A stretch of DNA of 64,000 bases from Croceimicrobium hydrocarbonivorans (GCF_014524565.1 NZ_CP060139.1:863501-927500); one strand, 5' to 3'; positions 49,419 to 58,528 are shown, numbered from the stretch's first letter. The notes: generated by a model from the letters alone, not told the origin. Translations and numbers: made by a program.

Positions 49419-49440
49419 ACTTTGAATTTCAAAGTACTTT
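49419..49440. promoter_or_regulatory. Candidate operator of the HTH regulator, site 2
   Basis: ACTTTG-AATTT-CAAAGT (49419-49435) followed by overlapping AAAGTACTTT (49431-49440), 13 bases before the ATG at 49454. Same order and spacing as site 1, although the five spacer bases differ, which argues for a conserved protein-binding site. Confidence 0.6.
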
Positions 49441-49453
49441 TAAAACAAATAAA

Positions 49454-50863
49454 ATGAAAACTAAAATTCGCCCCTACCTCACCTGGACCCTGGCCATTAG
49501 CGCCGCCCTCCTTTTTGATGATGTTAGCTATGGCCTAAATGCCAGCATCTTTAGCAGCCTTTCGGTTCTGGCGCTACTCTTTCTATACTCTGAAATTCCC
49601 TTAAAAAGAAAGGCATTGGCCCTTCTACCCCATTTATGTATCGCATTATACCTGAGCCTGTACCCGCAAGCACTTAGTGTCTTTTTCTGGTACCTGAGCT
49701 ATCTGCTGATGTGGAGTATGGCTGCTGTTTCTAACAGTAGCCTACTCCTTCCTTTTCAGGGCCTCGCCTCCATGTTAGGCAGTCCTTTTAAGCACTGGGC
49801 CCCTAAACCCAGTCCACCCCAATCCGAGACCCTGCAAGAACAAGAAGCCAAGCGGGTTCAAAACACTAATCGCTGGGCCGCCATTCTGTTGGTGAGCATT
49901 ATTGCCGTGACCTTTGCTTTCCTCTACGCCCTCAGCAATCCTATTTTCAGTAATATTCTGGAAGACATTCAATGGCCCGAAATTGAAGCAGATCTAGTCT
50001 GGAGCAGCATGGGTATTTACCTCCTACTTTATGGTCTGCTACGTTTTTATAAAGTGAGCGTTTTTGAGCGTCTTAATGAATTGCCAAACAGCTTAGCCTC
50101 CGCAGACTATTCCAAGGAAAACCCTGAATTTCCAATTGCCAAATGGAGCCTTCTCATTGTCTCAGGAATGCTGCTTATTATGAACCTTACTGATTTGGTG
50201 GTGATCTTCAGTGGAAAACTACCCAGTGGCATGAGCTATTCAGAATATGTGCACCAAGGCTTTTACTCTTTAATCTTCTCCATGGCATTTGCCTTGGGGC
50301 TCATGGTGATCTTCTTTAGAGGAGCCTTAAACTTTCATGATCATATTCATCGTATTCGACAAATCGCTCGTTTCTGGATAATCCAAAACTTGGCGCTCGC
50401 TCTGATTACCGCTTACAAGAATATGCTCTATGTAGAAGTTTACGGACTTACCTATAAACGTATCGGAGTCTTTGCCTGTCTACTAGCGGTAAGTTTAGGC
50501 TTAGCCCTAATGATTCGCAAGATTAACCATGCTCGCAGCAATTGGTATTTCTTTAATCGATTAAGCGTTTTAGGCTATGCACTTATTATGATCTATGCGC
50601 TAATCCCCTATGACTTGTGGATTAGCCGTTATAATCTTCGCTATGCCCAAGCCAAGGACCTCTATTATATCCAAAACTTAGCCCATCCGGATTTAGTGGA
50701 ATTGGAAGCTTATATGCAAAAGATGCCTGAAGGACCTGAAGAGTATCGTTACACTCGAGAATTTTTGAATCGCAGGAAAGAATCAATAGAGTATAAAGCA
50801 GCCATTCAAAGTTGGCGGGAATGGAACTGGTACTTTAATTATATTAAATCACTTAATATCTAG
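49454..50863 (+). CDS. DUF4173-family integral membrane protein
   Basis: 469 residues, about ten to twelve hydrophobic segments. The DUF4173 hallmark is SGMSYSEYVHQGFYSLIFSMAFAL at about 256-279. The C-terminal 60 residues are soluble (MQKMPEGPEEYRYTREFLNR, RKESIEYKAAIQSWREWNWY). Function unknown; the family often lies next to small HTH regulators, as here. Its stop shares the bases CTAG (50860-50863) with the convergent next gene. A 50-codon relative of its C-terminus stands alone at 52296-52454, presumably the remains of a second copy. Confidence 0.88.
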   Translation: MKTKIRPYLTWTLAISAALLFDDVSYGLNASIFSSLSVLALLFLYSEIPLKRKALALLPHLCIALYLSLYPQALSVFFWYLSYLLMWSMAAVSNSSLLLPFQGLASMLGSPFKHWAPKPSPPQSETLQEQEAKRVQNTNRWAAILLVSIIAVTFAFLYALSNPIFSNILEDIQWPEIEADLVWSSMGIYLLLYGLLRFYKVSVFERLNELPNSLASADYSKENPEFPIAKWSLLIVSGMLLIMNLTDLVVIFSGKLPSGMSYSEYVHQGFYSLIFSMAFALGLMVIFFRGALNFHDHIHRIRQIARFWIIQNLALALITAYKNMLYVEVYGLTYKRIGVFACLLAVSLGLALMIRKINHARSNWYFFNRLSVLGYALIMIYALIPYDLWISRYNLRYAQAKDLYYIQNLAHPDLVELEAYMQKMPEGPEEYRYTREFLNRRKESIEYKAAIQSWREWNWYFNYIKSLNI

Positions 50864-51978
50864 AGCGAACGTTGCAAGCCGAACCTAAGTTGAGCATCAC
50901 TAAAAGCTATATCATGATTAGCTAAACCACCTAACACCGCATCCAATTGTATAGATAGTTTCATATTTGAACAGATTGCATAGAAATAATGGGCCGAAAA
51001 TCCTTTTATAAAATAAATTCTATTAATATGATTACCATTAAAATTATAATGACTTTTCCTTTGCAGCAAATCCCCATCCTGTAAGTAAGATAACCCAAAT
51101 TGATGAAGCTTATCCTTTGGACTATAAATCAAACCCAAATTCGAAGATAAATTGTAATAAGAACTCTCTGTAAAACCTGCCCTCAATCTTAACCAAGTAC
51201 TACGTTTGTAAAAAACTGCCCATTCTTTCCAACCAAGTTCAACCAGTCCATAAACACCAGGGCTTAGCACTCGATCATCAGAATAATGATCTACCGTTAG
51301 TTCCGTTCCAAACGAAATTTTAAATGGCTGCATTTGAAGATTTAACGGATCCATTTTCTTTTCCCTTCTTATGAACTTTACCAAACGTAATGAAATGTAA
51401 CTATTGAAATCTGAAATATCATAATGGACAAAATCGAATACAATATCTTTTGAGAGACTAATTGAATAATCTGCGATTGAGTAACCAACAGCCAATCCTG
51501 GCCCTGCTCGATTAAATGGCCCATCAGAGCGCAAGGGAAGAGTATTTAAAATACTATGATTAATTCCGGTACCTAGAACTTTAATTTGCCAAGCTCCCAA
51601 ATTCATTCCAACTCCAACTTGAAACAAGGTTTTTGAATTATCCAACCATTGTTCTCGCTCCAGATTAACGCTGTATAGGAAAGAATACTCAAAATTTAAT
51701 TCAAGAAAATATTTTGGATTAAAATCTACTTTCAAGCTAAAGGTGGGCGTAAATGATGGTCCATTTAAATAATTTATATTTTCTAAAAAAGTAACACCAC
51801 CATCTTCAAATTGGGAAAAGGTGCTTAACCCTATTCCAAGCTTAAAACGATCCTTTATTTCAGGGTTAATTTGAGAATACACATTACTGACATTAAATAG
51901 CAAAAGCAGACCTATTAATAGATCTGCTTTCCTAAATTTTATATGTCCGAAAATTTTAATTCCCACAATACCAATCAT
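50860..51978 (-). CDS. Outer-membrane beta-barrel-like protein of unknown function
   Basis: 372 residues from the ATG at 51978; the in-frame TTG at 52011 is less likely. N-terminal signal-like segment (LLIGLLLLFNVSNVYSQ). The mature part consists of alternating strands of 9-12 residues (KYFLELNFEYSFLYSV, WAVFYKRSTWLRLRAGF, SSNLGLIYSP, INRIYFIKGFSAHYFYAI), ending LRFGLQRSL, with aromatic residues at the ends of strands, as in outer-membrane barrels. No family name is known. Converges with DUF4173 with four shared bases. Confidence 0.65.
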   Translation of the reverse strand: MIGIVGIKIFGHIKFRKADLLIGLLLLFNVSNVYSQINPEIKDRFKLGIGLSTFSQFEDGGVTFLENINYLNGPSFTPTFSLKVDFNPKYFLELNFEYSFLYSVNLEREQWLDNSKTLFQVGVGMNLGAWQIKVLGTGINHSILNTLPLRSDGPFNRAGPGLAVGYSIADYSISLSKDIVFDFVHYDISDFNSYISLRLVKFIRREKKMDPLNLQMQPFKISFGTELTVDHYSDDRVLSPGVYGLVELGWKEWAVFYKRSTWLRLRAGFTESSYYNLSSNLGLIYSPKDKLHQFGLSYLQDGDLLQRKSHYNFNGNHINRIYFIKGFSAHYFYAICSNMKLSIQLDAVLGGLANHDIAFSDAQLRFGLQRSL

Positions 51979-52295
51979 ATTTAAAAAGCATGGCAAAGAA
52001 CATATATCCAACTAGACAATGATCTAGAGGGGTTTAATAATCGCACCCAAAAAATCATAACCAGAAAACACGTGAAGCTGATACACATAATAATTATTGG
52101 AAATTTCGGAATTTTCATGGCTTGCCAAGCTTAATCTATAGAAATCTTCATGTGGCCTATTTTTATACCCATATCCTGTTTAGAGACCAGTATAATGTTG
52201 CCCAAAAATTGTAAGGGTTTACGTGATTTCCTATGACGCTGTAAACGATGTCGATTTACTAAGTTCTTTTAAATTGAAAGCAGCTGCCAGATAAT
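51979..52295. other. Gene-free stretch of about 320 bases
   Basis: No supported gene. The A+T-rich sequence has several in-frame stops. It follows the putative barrel-protein start on one side and leads into the relic of a DUF4173 gene on the other, so it may contain decayed coding sequence that is no longer recognisable. Confidence 0.45.
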
Positions 52296-52454
52296 ATGCA
52301 AAAGATGCCGGAAGGACCGGAAGAATATCGCTATACCCGAGAATTCTTGAATCGCATGAAAGGCTCTATCCAATATAAAGAAGCCATCCAAAGTTGGCGG
52401 GAATGGAACTGGTATCGAAACTATGTATTTAGGGCTTTTGAGATAAAGAATTGA
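52296..52454 (+). pseudogene. 3' relic of a DUF4173-family gene
   Basis: A 52-codon open stretch (ATG at 52296, TGA at 52452-52454). Codons 1-40 match the C-terminus of the intact gene nearly exactly (MQKMPEGPEEYRYTREFLNR both times, then IQSWREWNWY in both). Nucleotide differences are mostly synonymous in the first half, so the copy diverged while still under selection, or is a gene-conversion remnant. The rest of the ~470-residue protein is missing. It reads into the 3' end of the opposite-strand gene at 52429. Not expected to give a functional product. Confidence 0.8.
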
Positions 52455-52887
52455 GCTTTCTCCGCCTTAGTAGATATAATAGTAAATGCAGAAGCCAGGC
52501 ACATTGTCCTATAAGAAAAAGGCCTGCCCAATAAGACCAACTGGATTCAGGCAGAACAGTATTTACATAATAGCGATCAGGCAGTCCACTCATCCCCTTA
52601 TAAGGAAGCCATACTGAAACTAATAAGGTCGAAAAACTTAAAAAGTGAATCACCCCCAGAATATAGCTTAAACGAAAAGCAAAAAAGCTGTAATAGAAAC
52701 TAAAGAACAGGGTAACTGAAATTAGCAGAGCACAAATACTTTCCTCAGCAAAGGAATATCTCCTTTCATGAAAGTTTATATCCAATGTTCTGGCAGTATC
52801 AGCATTAAAATACAGAATGACCAAAACGCCCGCCAATACTAGCCAAGCTAATCCTAGAAGTTTAAAATTTGACAGTGGAAACCTCAC
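52429..52887 (-). CDS. Integral membrane protein of unknown function
   Basis: 152 residues with four hydrophobic helices: LGLAWLVLAGVLVILYF, ESICALLISVTLFFSFYYSFF, YILGVIHFLSFSTLLVSVW and WAGLFLIGQCAWLLHLLLYLL, the last followed by a basic end (RRRKLNS). No family recognised. The start is one base after the FISUMP gene stop on the same strand, so it is likely co-transcribed. Confidence 0.65.
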   Translation of the reverse strand: MRFPLSNFKLLGLAWLVLAGVLVILYFNADTARTLDINFHERRYSFAEESICALLISVTLFFSFYYSFFAFRLSYILGVIHFLSFSTLLVSVWLPYKGMSGLPDRYYVNTVLPESSWSYWAGLFLIGQCAWLLHLLLYLLRRRKLNSLSQKP

Positions 52888-52888
52888 C

Positions 52889-53572
52889 TTATTCCTTTAT
52901 GCATCGCACATAATGCCCAGCATAATTAGGACTGGTTTTACCCAAGTCCAATTGCATGCTGCCAAAATTCTGTTTGATGCTCCAAACGATTTGCAAATTG
53001 GGCGTTGCAGCGGGGCTACTGCGGGTCCACCAGCGGGCCAGGGTACCCTCACCCACAAATTGCACCAGATTGGAAGAGCCGAAAACAACTAGCTCGCCTG
53101 CCGGTAAAGCACTAAATCCATATTGGTCCTGCCGTTCTGTAAATGCATAGTGCTTGTGCAACCAGGCGCCATCACCATCCTTTTGGTTGCCCTTACTGCG
53201 CAAGGTATAGGCCAGTTGAGGGTCGCTTTGTTGTAATTTATTTAAGTCTTCAAGAACCGGAAGTCGCCAACCCTCCGGAGCCAGGGGTCTGCGATCGGCT
53301 ACTGCAAATTGATTGTAGATACAGCCGTAGTGGGCCCCTTCTTTGGGATCGAAATTATAATAGGTATAAGCTGGGCGTTTATTCTCGATAGCCTTAATCC
53401 ACTCTTCCTGGTTCCAACAATATTTCAAGGGATCTCCATTGCGAAAGGAAGTCACCACCAGGTTTTTATTCATCCAAACCTGACTGCCTATACTTACCTC
53501 CTGATATTGCGATGGTGCCTTCGCCCCGCTTAAGAACAAGAGGCAGAAGGCACTGAATATTAGTTTCTTCAT
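52889..53572 (-). CDS. Exported FISUMP-domain protein (copy 1)
   Basis: 227 residues from the ATG at 53572 (KKLIFSAFCLLFLSG, a signal peptide); the in-frame TTG at 53578 is less likely. The FISUMP (Fibrobacter succinogenes major paralogous) domain covers about 25-225: VSIGSQVWMNKNLVV, GCIYNQFAVADRRPLAPEGWRLP, and a cysteine near the end (YVRCIKE). It is a C-type-lectin-like or adhesin-type fold whose ligand is unknown. Another member lies 50 bases upstream. Conserved Trp and Gly pattern is clear. Confidence 0.88.
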   Translation of the reverse strand: MKKLIFSAFCLLFLSGAKAPSQYQEVSIGSQVWMNKNLVVTSFRNGDPLKYCWNQEEWIKAIENKRPAYTYYNFDPKEGAHYGCIYNQFAVADRRPLAPEGWRLPVLEDLNKLQQSDPQLAYTLRSKGNQKDGDGAWLHKHYAFTERQDQYGFSALPAGELVVFGSSNLVQFVGEGTLARWWTRSSPAATPNLQIVWSIKQNFGSMQLDLGKTSPNYAGHYVRCIKE

Positions 53573-53624
53573 AAGCAAAATTGCCTCCTAAAATAATCAA
53601 ATACCAAATTGGAGGCTAATGAGC

Positions 53625-54335
53625 TTATTTCAAACAACGCACATAATGTCCAGCCGCAGCATCAATACGGGCTCCTGCCATATGACCAAGAAAATTACCA
53701 TGTCTTCCTTGATACAGGGTCCAGAATTTCAAAACATCAGGATTATTTTCGAGAGGACTGGCTGTCCACCAGGAAACTCGCTCCCCCCAGGCATTAAAAT
53801 TAACCTCATTGAGAGCTTCAGTATAACCAGGTACTTCTCCGACTGGTTGGGCATTAAAACCAAAGGTATCTTGTTGTGCCGTAAAAGTATAGGAAACATG
53901 CTTCCATAAGCCGCTACCGTCGTGCACTGAGCCCTTAGATCGCAAGAAAAAAGGAATGCTCTGATCCTTAAATAAACTATCAATATCCTCCTTTAAAGGA
54001 ACTCGCCAGCCCTCTGGAGCTAATCCACGCTCGTCCAAAAGGGCCCACACATTATAAAGGGCACCGTATTGGGCATTGGCCGTTTCATCGAAATTATAAT
54101 AAAGCATGGCTGGCTTTTTATTGCGAAAGGCTTCAATCCAGCATTCTGGGTCTTGGCACAGTTCGATGGCATCACCATTGCGAAAAGTTTTTTCATTGAG
54201 GTTGTGATCCATCCAAATCTGATTCCCCACGCGCACTGCACCTTGAGGTAGCACTTCCTCCTGTGCAGTGGTGCATGATAATAGAATTAGGCTCAAACCC
54301 AATAAGCCTAGCGTTCCTTTGATTAGTTTATTCAT
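53625..54335 (-). CDS. Lipoprotein with FISUMP domain (copy 2)
   Basis: 236 residues with a lipoprotein signal peptide (LLGLSLILLSC, Cys21). The FISUMP domain is clearly homologous to copy 1: RVGNQIWMDHNLNEKTFRNGDAIELC, ALYNVWALLDERGLAPEGWRVP, GHYVRCLK. Copy 1 has a plain signal peptide while this one is lipid-anchored, so the paralogues occupy different places in the envelope. The start overlaps the upstream gene by four bases (ATGA). Confidence 0.9.
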   Translation of the reverse strand: MNKLIKGTLGLLGLSLILLSCTTAQEEVLPQGAVRVGNQIWMDHNLNEKTFRNGDAIELCQDPECWIEAFRNKKPAMLYYNFDETANAQYGALYNVWALLDERGLAPEGWRVPLKEDIDSLFKDQSIPFFLRSKGSVHDGSGLWKHVSYTFTAQQDTFGFNAQPVGEVPGYTEALNEVNFNAWGERVSWWTASPLENNPDVLKFWTLYQGRHGNFLGHMAGARIDAAAGHYVRCLK

Positions 54336-54631
54336 TTGTCTTCGTCGATTATTTCAGCTTCTACTTCAATGGCCTGGGCTTCTTCCATGGCCGCTTCTGC
54401 CTTACGCAGTTTGGATTCCAAAAACCTGGGAACAACTACAATCATGGCTAGGCCCAGTAAATTAATAGGCACATAAAACCACAGGGTATAGGGTACCCAG
54501 CTTACCGACCAAAAAGTCCAGTACAAAGCAATGGCAATGGCCGTGCGAATGAGATACATCCGCAATTTCTTTTTCCGAAAAGCCGGATCTAGGATACCTT
54601 GTTTCGAAATTTGATCTTGAATATCAGGCAT
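54332..54631 (-). CDS. Small two-helix membrane protein
   Basis: 99 residues: a soluble head with basic KKKLRMY, two hydrophobic helices (LIRTAIAIALYWTFWSV, YVPINLLGLAMIVVVP), and an acidic helical tail (KLRKAEAAMEEAQAIEVEAEIIDEDK shape) that extends into the cytosol. 2TM-type layout, no named family. It overlaps the FISUMP lipoprotein gene by four bases and lies two bases after the next gene. Confidence 0.7.
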   Translation of the reverse strand: MPDIQDQISKQGILDPAFRKKKLRMYLIRTAIAIALYWTFWSVSWVPYTLWFYVPINLLGLAMIVVVPRFLESKLRKAEAAMEEAQAIEVEAEIIDEDK

Positions 54632-54633
54632 AT

Positions 54634-55593
54634 CTATTTAACCTCAATGCTGATTTTAATTTCAGTACGCATATCAGCCTGAAGTTTGGGATCGTAGCCC
54701 TTTACCAATCCATCAATCTCAATTTTTTCAACCCAGGTGGTTTCAGTATTGTAGTAAATAAGCTCTGAATTGCTTATCTCCATTTTCATTTCTTCAATCT
54801 TGGCCAATTCCTCAGTCTTTTTTGCCTTATCACCGGGCATACTTTCGATCATATCAGTCATCATTCCTTTTAACATTTCTAGGAAAGCCGTCATATCATA
54901 TGCCTTACTGTGATAGAATACCGCCTGCTTCTTTTGTTCATTATTTTGCTTCAGGCATGTTATAGCCTTACATTCCAAATCTTGCCCTGCTTGCATGGGA
55001 TTGCTTTCCATCGAAACTGTTGTTAGTGTATCCCCAAGTTGGTAACTACTCTTATAAGGCAGCAGTAATAATCCCAAATCAGATTCAAAAAAAGCAATCG
55101 CATTTTCTTTGGAGCTCAGAGGAAGCATTAATGGCTTTAATATCAAACCAATAAAAAAGGCAACACCGGAATCGGCCTCCAATAACTTGCTTTTTATTGC
55201 CTCCATCCTTGGACCGGTATACTCTTCTATCTCCTCCCAATTTAAAATATCCACTTTGCCATTATCTTTTGAAATAGCATATCGAATATCCAACTGCGCT
55301 TTTTCTTTTAGGTCATTACTCGCATCAGGTAGAGTTTCCAAAATAAACTCCAGCAAATCGGCACCGTAGGCATATTCTACTTCATAATATGTTTCCTTTT
55401 CATCCACCACCTTAATAAACAGGCTATCTACTTCTACCTCTTCTTTTTGTACCTCCTCATTCGCATAATCCGTGCGAGTTTGGGTTCGTATAATAAGTTT
55501 TTCAGCTCCGACTTTCCAGTTAGGACTAAAATTTACCTGAGCAGAAGAGGAATTGGTAAATGAAAAAAGGACAACTATTAAAAGAATGCGCAT
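54634..55593 (-). CDS. Exported protein of unknown function
   Basis: 319 residues. Short signal peptide (ILLIVVLFSFTNSSSAQ). The mature part is a mix of long charged helices and strands: KEETYYEVEYAYGADLLEFIL-like stretches, KSYQLGDTLTTVSME, a central helix around ECKAITCLKQNNEQKKQAVF, and a late helical EELAKIEEMKMEI. Two cysteines in CKAITC may form a disulfide. It is the first gene of a possible five-gene minus-strand run that continues into the 2TM gene, the two FISUMP genes and the membrane protein at 52429. Not recognised. Confidence 0.65.
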   Translation of the reverse strand: MRILLIVVLFSFTNSSSAQVNFSPNWKVGAEKLIIRTQTRTDYANEEVQKEEVEVDSLFIKVVDEKETYYEVEYAYGADLLEFILETLPDASNDLKEKAQLDIRYAISKDNGKVDILNWEEIEEYTGPRMEAIKSKLLEADSGVAFFIGLILKPLMLPLSSKENAIAFFESDLGLLLLPYKSSYQLGDTLTTVSMESNPMQAGQDLECKAITCLKQNNEQKKQAVFYHSKAYDMTAFLEMLKGMMTDMIESMPGDKAKKTEELAKIEEMKMEISNSELIYYNTETTWVEKIEIDGLVKGYDPKLQADMRTEIKISIEVK

Positions 55594-55651
55594 AGGACTT
55601 AACTTTTGAAGTTTTAGGCTTTCGCCTGATAAGGCTTAATTAAGATCTAGA

Positions 55652-57232
55652 TTACTGGATAATTATTCGCTCTTGACGATCGGCATCCGATGACTTCTCA
55701 CGATAAATGAGAGTATAGACTCCCGCAGCAAAAGCACTCAAATCAATTTGTTCTGCTAAGGGCAATGAATGTAGGGCTCCAGCCGCATCAATCATTTGCA
55801 AAGAACTAATATCCTCTACAGACTGCACTTGTAAAAGCCCCTTTACGGGATTGGGATAAAAGCGAATGGATGGCGCATCGGCGAAAGCCAAAAGCGATAA
55901 GGCAGGACCTGACATAATAGGAATGGTGATGGAATCTGAATCCCCTAATTGACGGAAGGCCATACTCGCTTGATAATTCTTCTGCGCCTGGAATTCAATC
56001 TCAATTACCTGATAATCGCCCGGGCTCAATAAAAAGGTGGTTGGAGTTGCTGAGCTAAAGTTCAAATCCGGATCACTTAATGCCAGATTATCTACCCCCA
56101 TGTCTTTGTTACCATCATTGTAGATCACAAAGCTATAAGTGCGAGTTATAGATGGGCCCTGAGCCAGGAAGATGGTATCATCGGAATAGTATTGTACAAA
56201 ACGATCCGCTGCTGAAGCAGTACCATCCACATCGCTTATACGCTCAATGAATTGGGGATAATCAACAAAAGGGTTGCGATTATTCTGCACATTATATATC
56301 GCAGTATTACGTGCCTGCTCTGCCGTTGATGGTGGGAATTGATCGTGCCACTGTCTAAGAATTGTTTCTTGTCCTGAAAAATGGCCGGCATAATCCTGAT
56401 AGCGAATTACGAAATACATCATGGCCCGAGCTACTGCTCCCTTATGAGCATCGCGAGGTTCAAACTTCCCTCCTCCCGATTTGGAACCACCTTGAGTCCA
56501 GGATGCAGTTCCCACTACTCCAAAAGGATCGTTCCCGCGGCGACTATTTGCAGTGGCATCGGTAGGAAACAAATGATGGATATCGCTACGCATGGGCACA
56601 TTGGAATTAAAAAATCCCTGCGGAAAGGTATGCTCGCAATTAAAGCTATTGTTATTAGCCCCACTACGGGTATTAAAAGTAGCGGTACGACCAGTATAAA
56701 CACACTCAACCTGACCAGCTACATTATCAATACTGCCATACATTAAATCGCGAGCACCATTATAACCTTGATCACTATAACCTTGGGCCAAGCGCGTGTT
56801 TAAAGCATTTTTCAAAGCCTGCTGCTCCTTGTTTTGAGTAGTGCTATAATAGCTTTTTGAATAGGTGCCTTGTGCGCTTAAACCCACTGCAGTATGACCA
56901 AAGCCATTGGTGCTTTTAAAAACCAAAACCTGCTCATGCTGAATATTATGTTCGGGTAAAAAACTCACCGTAAGGCTAAAAGTATCGCTGGGCATCACTG
57001 TGAAAATGCTATCGCTAAGGCTAAACACCTTATTGCCATAAATCTCAAAACGATCTACCGCCTCTACACTGATGGGATAACTATTAGGATTGTATAATCT
57101 TAAAGTTTGGGTACTGGCTTGCAATTCATTGGTGGCCGGGAAATTCAAATCACCATCCACAGAAACCAGGCTTTGCGCCGAGAGGCCAGCCGTCAATAAA
57201 ATGCTAATTGACAAAGTATTAAGAGCCTTCAT
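55652..57232 (-). CDS. Secreted endonuclease I with T9SS sorting domain
   Basis: 526 residues from the ATG at 57232 (KALNTLSISILLTAGLSAQ, a clean signal peptide); an ATG at 57256 would overlap the next gene. An N-terminal Ig-like domain, about 20-120, then the endonuclease I fold about 130-330: ARDLMYGSIDNVAG, NCEHTFPQGFF, MRSDIHHLFPT with the catalytic His. Then a beta-rich domain, and a type A sorting domain in the last ~75 residues (IRFYPNPVKGLLQV, AAGVYTLIYREK). A non-specific DNase delivered to the surface or medium, suited to scavenging extracellular DNA. Confidence 0.93.
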   Translation of the reverse strand: MKALNTLSISILLTAGLSAQSLVSVDGDLNFPATNELQASTQTLRLYNPNSYPISVEAVDRFEIYGNKVFSLSDSIFTVMPSDTFSLTVSFLPEHNIQHEQVLVFKSTNGFGHTAVGLSAQGTYSKSYYSTTQNKEQQALKNALNTRLAQGYSDQGYNGARDLMYGSIDNVAGQVECVYTGRTATFNTRSGANNNSFNCEHTFPQGFFNSNVPMRSDIHHLFPTDATANSRRGNDPFGVVGTASWTQGGSKSGGGKFEPRDAHKGAVARAMMYFVIRYQDYAGHFSGQETILRQWHDQFPPSTAEQARNTAIYNVQNNRNPFVDYPQFIERISDVDGTASAADRFVQYYSDDTIFLAQGPSITRTYSFVIYNDGNKDMGVDNLALSDPDLNFSSATPTTFLLSPGDYQVIEIEFQAQKNYQASMAFRQLGDSDSITIPIMSGPALSLLAFADAPSIRFYPNPVKGLLQVQSVEDISSLQMIDAAGALHSLPLAEQIDLSAFAAGVYTLIYREKSSDADRQERIIIQ

Positions 57233-57233
57233 C

Positions 57234-58514
57234 TTACTTATTATAGAGAATTTCATAGTCTTTTAAGAGCTTGGAACTTGAGGCCGCAAATTGCAGATTA
57301 TTATTGAGAAGCAAGCGCTGAATAAGGTTGCCATTTTGTAAATACAAGGCACCATTAATTTTAGAGATCTGAAAATTCTCGAAGTGCCGTGGATCTACTA
57401 ATTGTGCATTGCCTCCTCCGAGGCTCGAATAGCGATATAATCCCGATGCGCTGCTGAAAACCAAGTCTGAGGGAGCGATGGCGGCCGCATCATAAAGGGC
57501 CTCATCGGTAAAGGTTTCCAGATTAGTATAGGTATGATCTGATTTCCGATAGCGATTCAGCTCCCAAACACCAGCGCCAGGCTTGCGGATTAATAGGGCC
57601 AATTCATCATCATTTAATGCCGCTAAACGTGGACTGCTTCCTAGCAAAGGATAGGTGTACAATTGCCCCAGTAAATTGGAACTATAAACTTCCAATTGGG
57701 CATTGCTACCATCGCCAAAAGCACTAAACACTGCTAATTGCTCATCGAACCAAGCGGCAGTGCGGGCATAGTATTGCTGCCCAGTCACTCCAATAAAACG
57801 GCTACTTTGAATAGACCCTTCTCCTATTTCCTGGATATAGCCATTTCGCTGCAAGAGATAAAAGTTGCGGTCCCTTTTAAGTACATAGGTAAAGGAATTT
57901 TGATTGGCTCCCAGAGGGGCTGGCATAAAGGTAACTTCGCTAAAGTCACGCAGATGCCGTACTTCAATCCCATTATCTGCAAGAGAGATTAAATAGATAA
58001 GCGAATCTCGAGCAGACACTTTTACACGGTCGAAAGATTGGTTTAGAGTAAACTCCCGGAGCTTAATTCCATCTGCATCTAAAATCTCCAGGCTTTGATC
58101 GCTTAGTAAAGCAAATCCTAGCTGCTCCGCTTCCAATTCAGCGTATCGAAAGGGATGAAAATTACTTAAAAACTGGCCTTGGTTATAGGCGGTAAGCCGC
58201 AGGTCGTAATTCCCGGAACTGAGATAGCGATCATTGAAAATAACTTCAGCCTCAAAGAAATTCCCTTCCCGATACAGTGGTCTGAATTGAGAACCCACTA
58301 CTCGGTCGCCTTGTAAAATATTGATCCGATACTGGTTAATTGGCTCTGCCTCAAACTGAATAATGAGGGTATCGCCAAAGGCTATATTAGAAGGTAGAGA
58401 ATTTAGAATTTTTAGTTCCGGATATGCAGGTTCTTCCTCGCTGCATCCCAGCGCCAGCAAGAGAATGGAAAGGATTCCAAAAGAAGTCGTGAAAAATGAA
58501 AATAAGCGTTTCAC
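57234..58514 (-). CDS. Lipoprotein with beta-propeller-like repeats
   Basis: 426 residues from a GTG at 58514 (VKRLFSFFTTSFGILSILLLALGC, lipobox ALGC); an in-frame TTG at 58565 is less likely, as it would lie two bases from dnaB and add a non-signal leader. The mature part starts with an Ig-like domain, then repeats of four strands with the Asp/Trp/aspartate-bearing turns of a propeller (IYLISLADNGIEVRHL, KRDRNFYLLQRNGYIQEI, LVFSSASGLYRYSSLG). One base before the endonuclease gene on the same strand, so the two are co-transcribed. Function unknown. Confidence 0.75.
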   Translation of the reverse strand: MKRLFSFFTTSFGILSILLLALGCSEEEPAYPELKILNSLPSNIAFGDTLIIQFEAEPINQYRINILQGDRVVGSQFRPLYREGNFFEAEVIFNDRYLSSGNYDLRLTAYNQGQFLSNFHPFRYAELEAEQLGFALLSDQSLEILDADGIKLREFTLNQSFDRVKVSARDSLIYLISLADNGIEVRHLRDFSEVTFMPAPLGANQNSFTYVLKRDRNFYLLQRNGYIQEIGEGSIQSSRFIGVTGQQYYARTAAWFDEQLAVFSAFGDGSNAQLEVYSSNLLGQLYTYPLLGSSPRLAALNDDELALLIRKPGAGVWELNRYRKSDHTYTNLETFTDEALYDAAAIAPSDLVFSSASGLYRYSSLGGGNAQLVDPRHFENFQISKINGALYLQNGNLIQRLLLNNNLQFAASSSKLLKDYEILYNK

Positions 58515-58520
58515 AATTGG

Positions 58521-58528
58521 TATTTTTG
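58521..58528 (+). promoter_or_regulatory. Probable -7 promoter element of dnaB
   Basis: TATTTTTG matches TAnnTTTG and stands 39 bases before the dnaB ATG. No clear TTG -33 box is found at the usual spacing. Confidence 0.4.

Noticed and set aside
51981..52118. Minus-strand frame of 45 codons with a hydrophobic stretch just before the barrel-protein gene
   Set aside because: Short and unsupported, and A+T-rich spacers yield such frames by chance.
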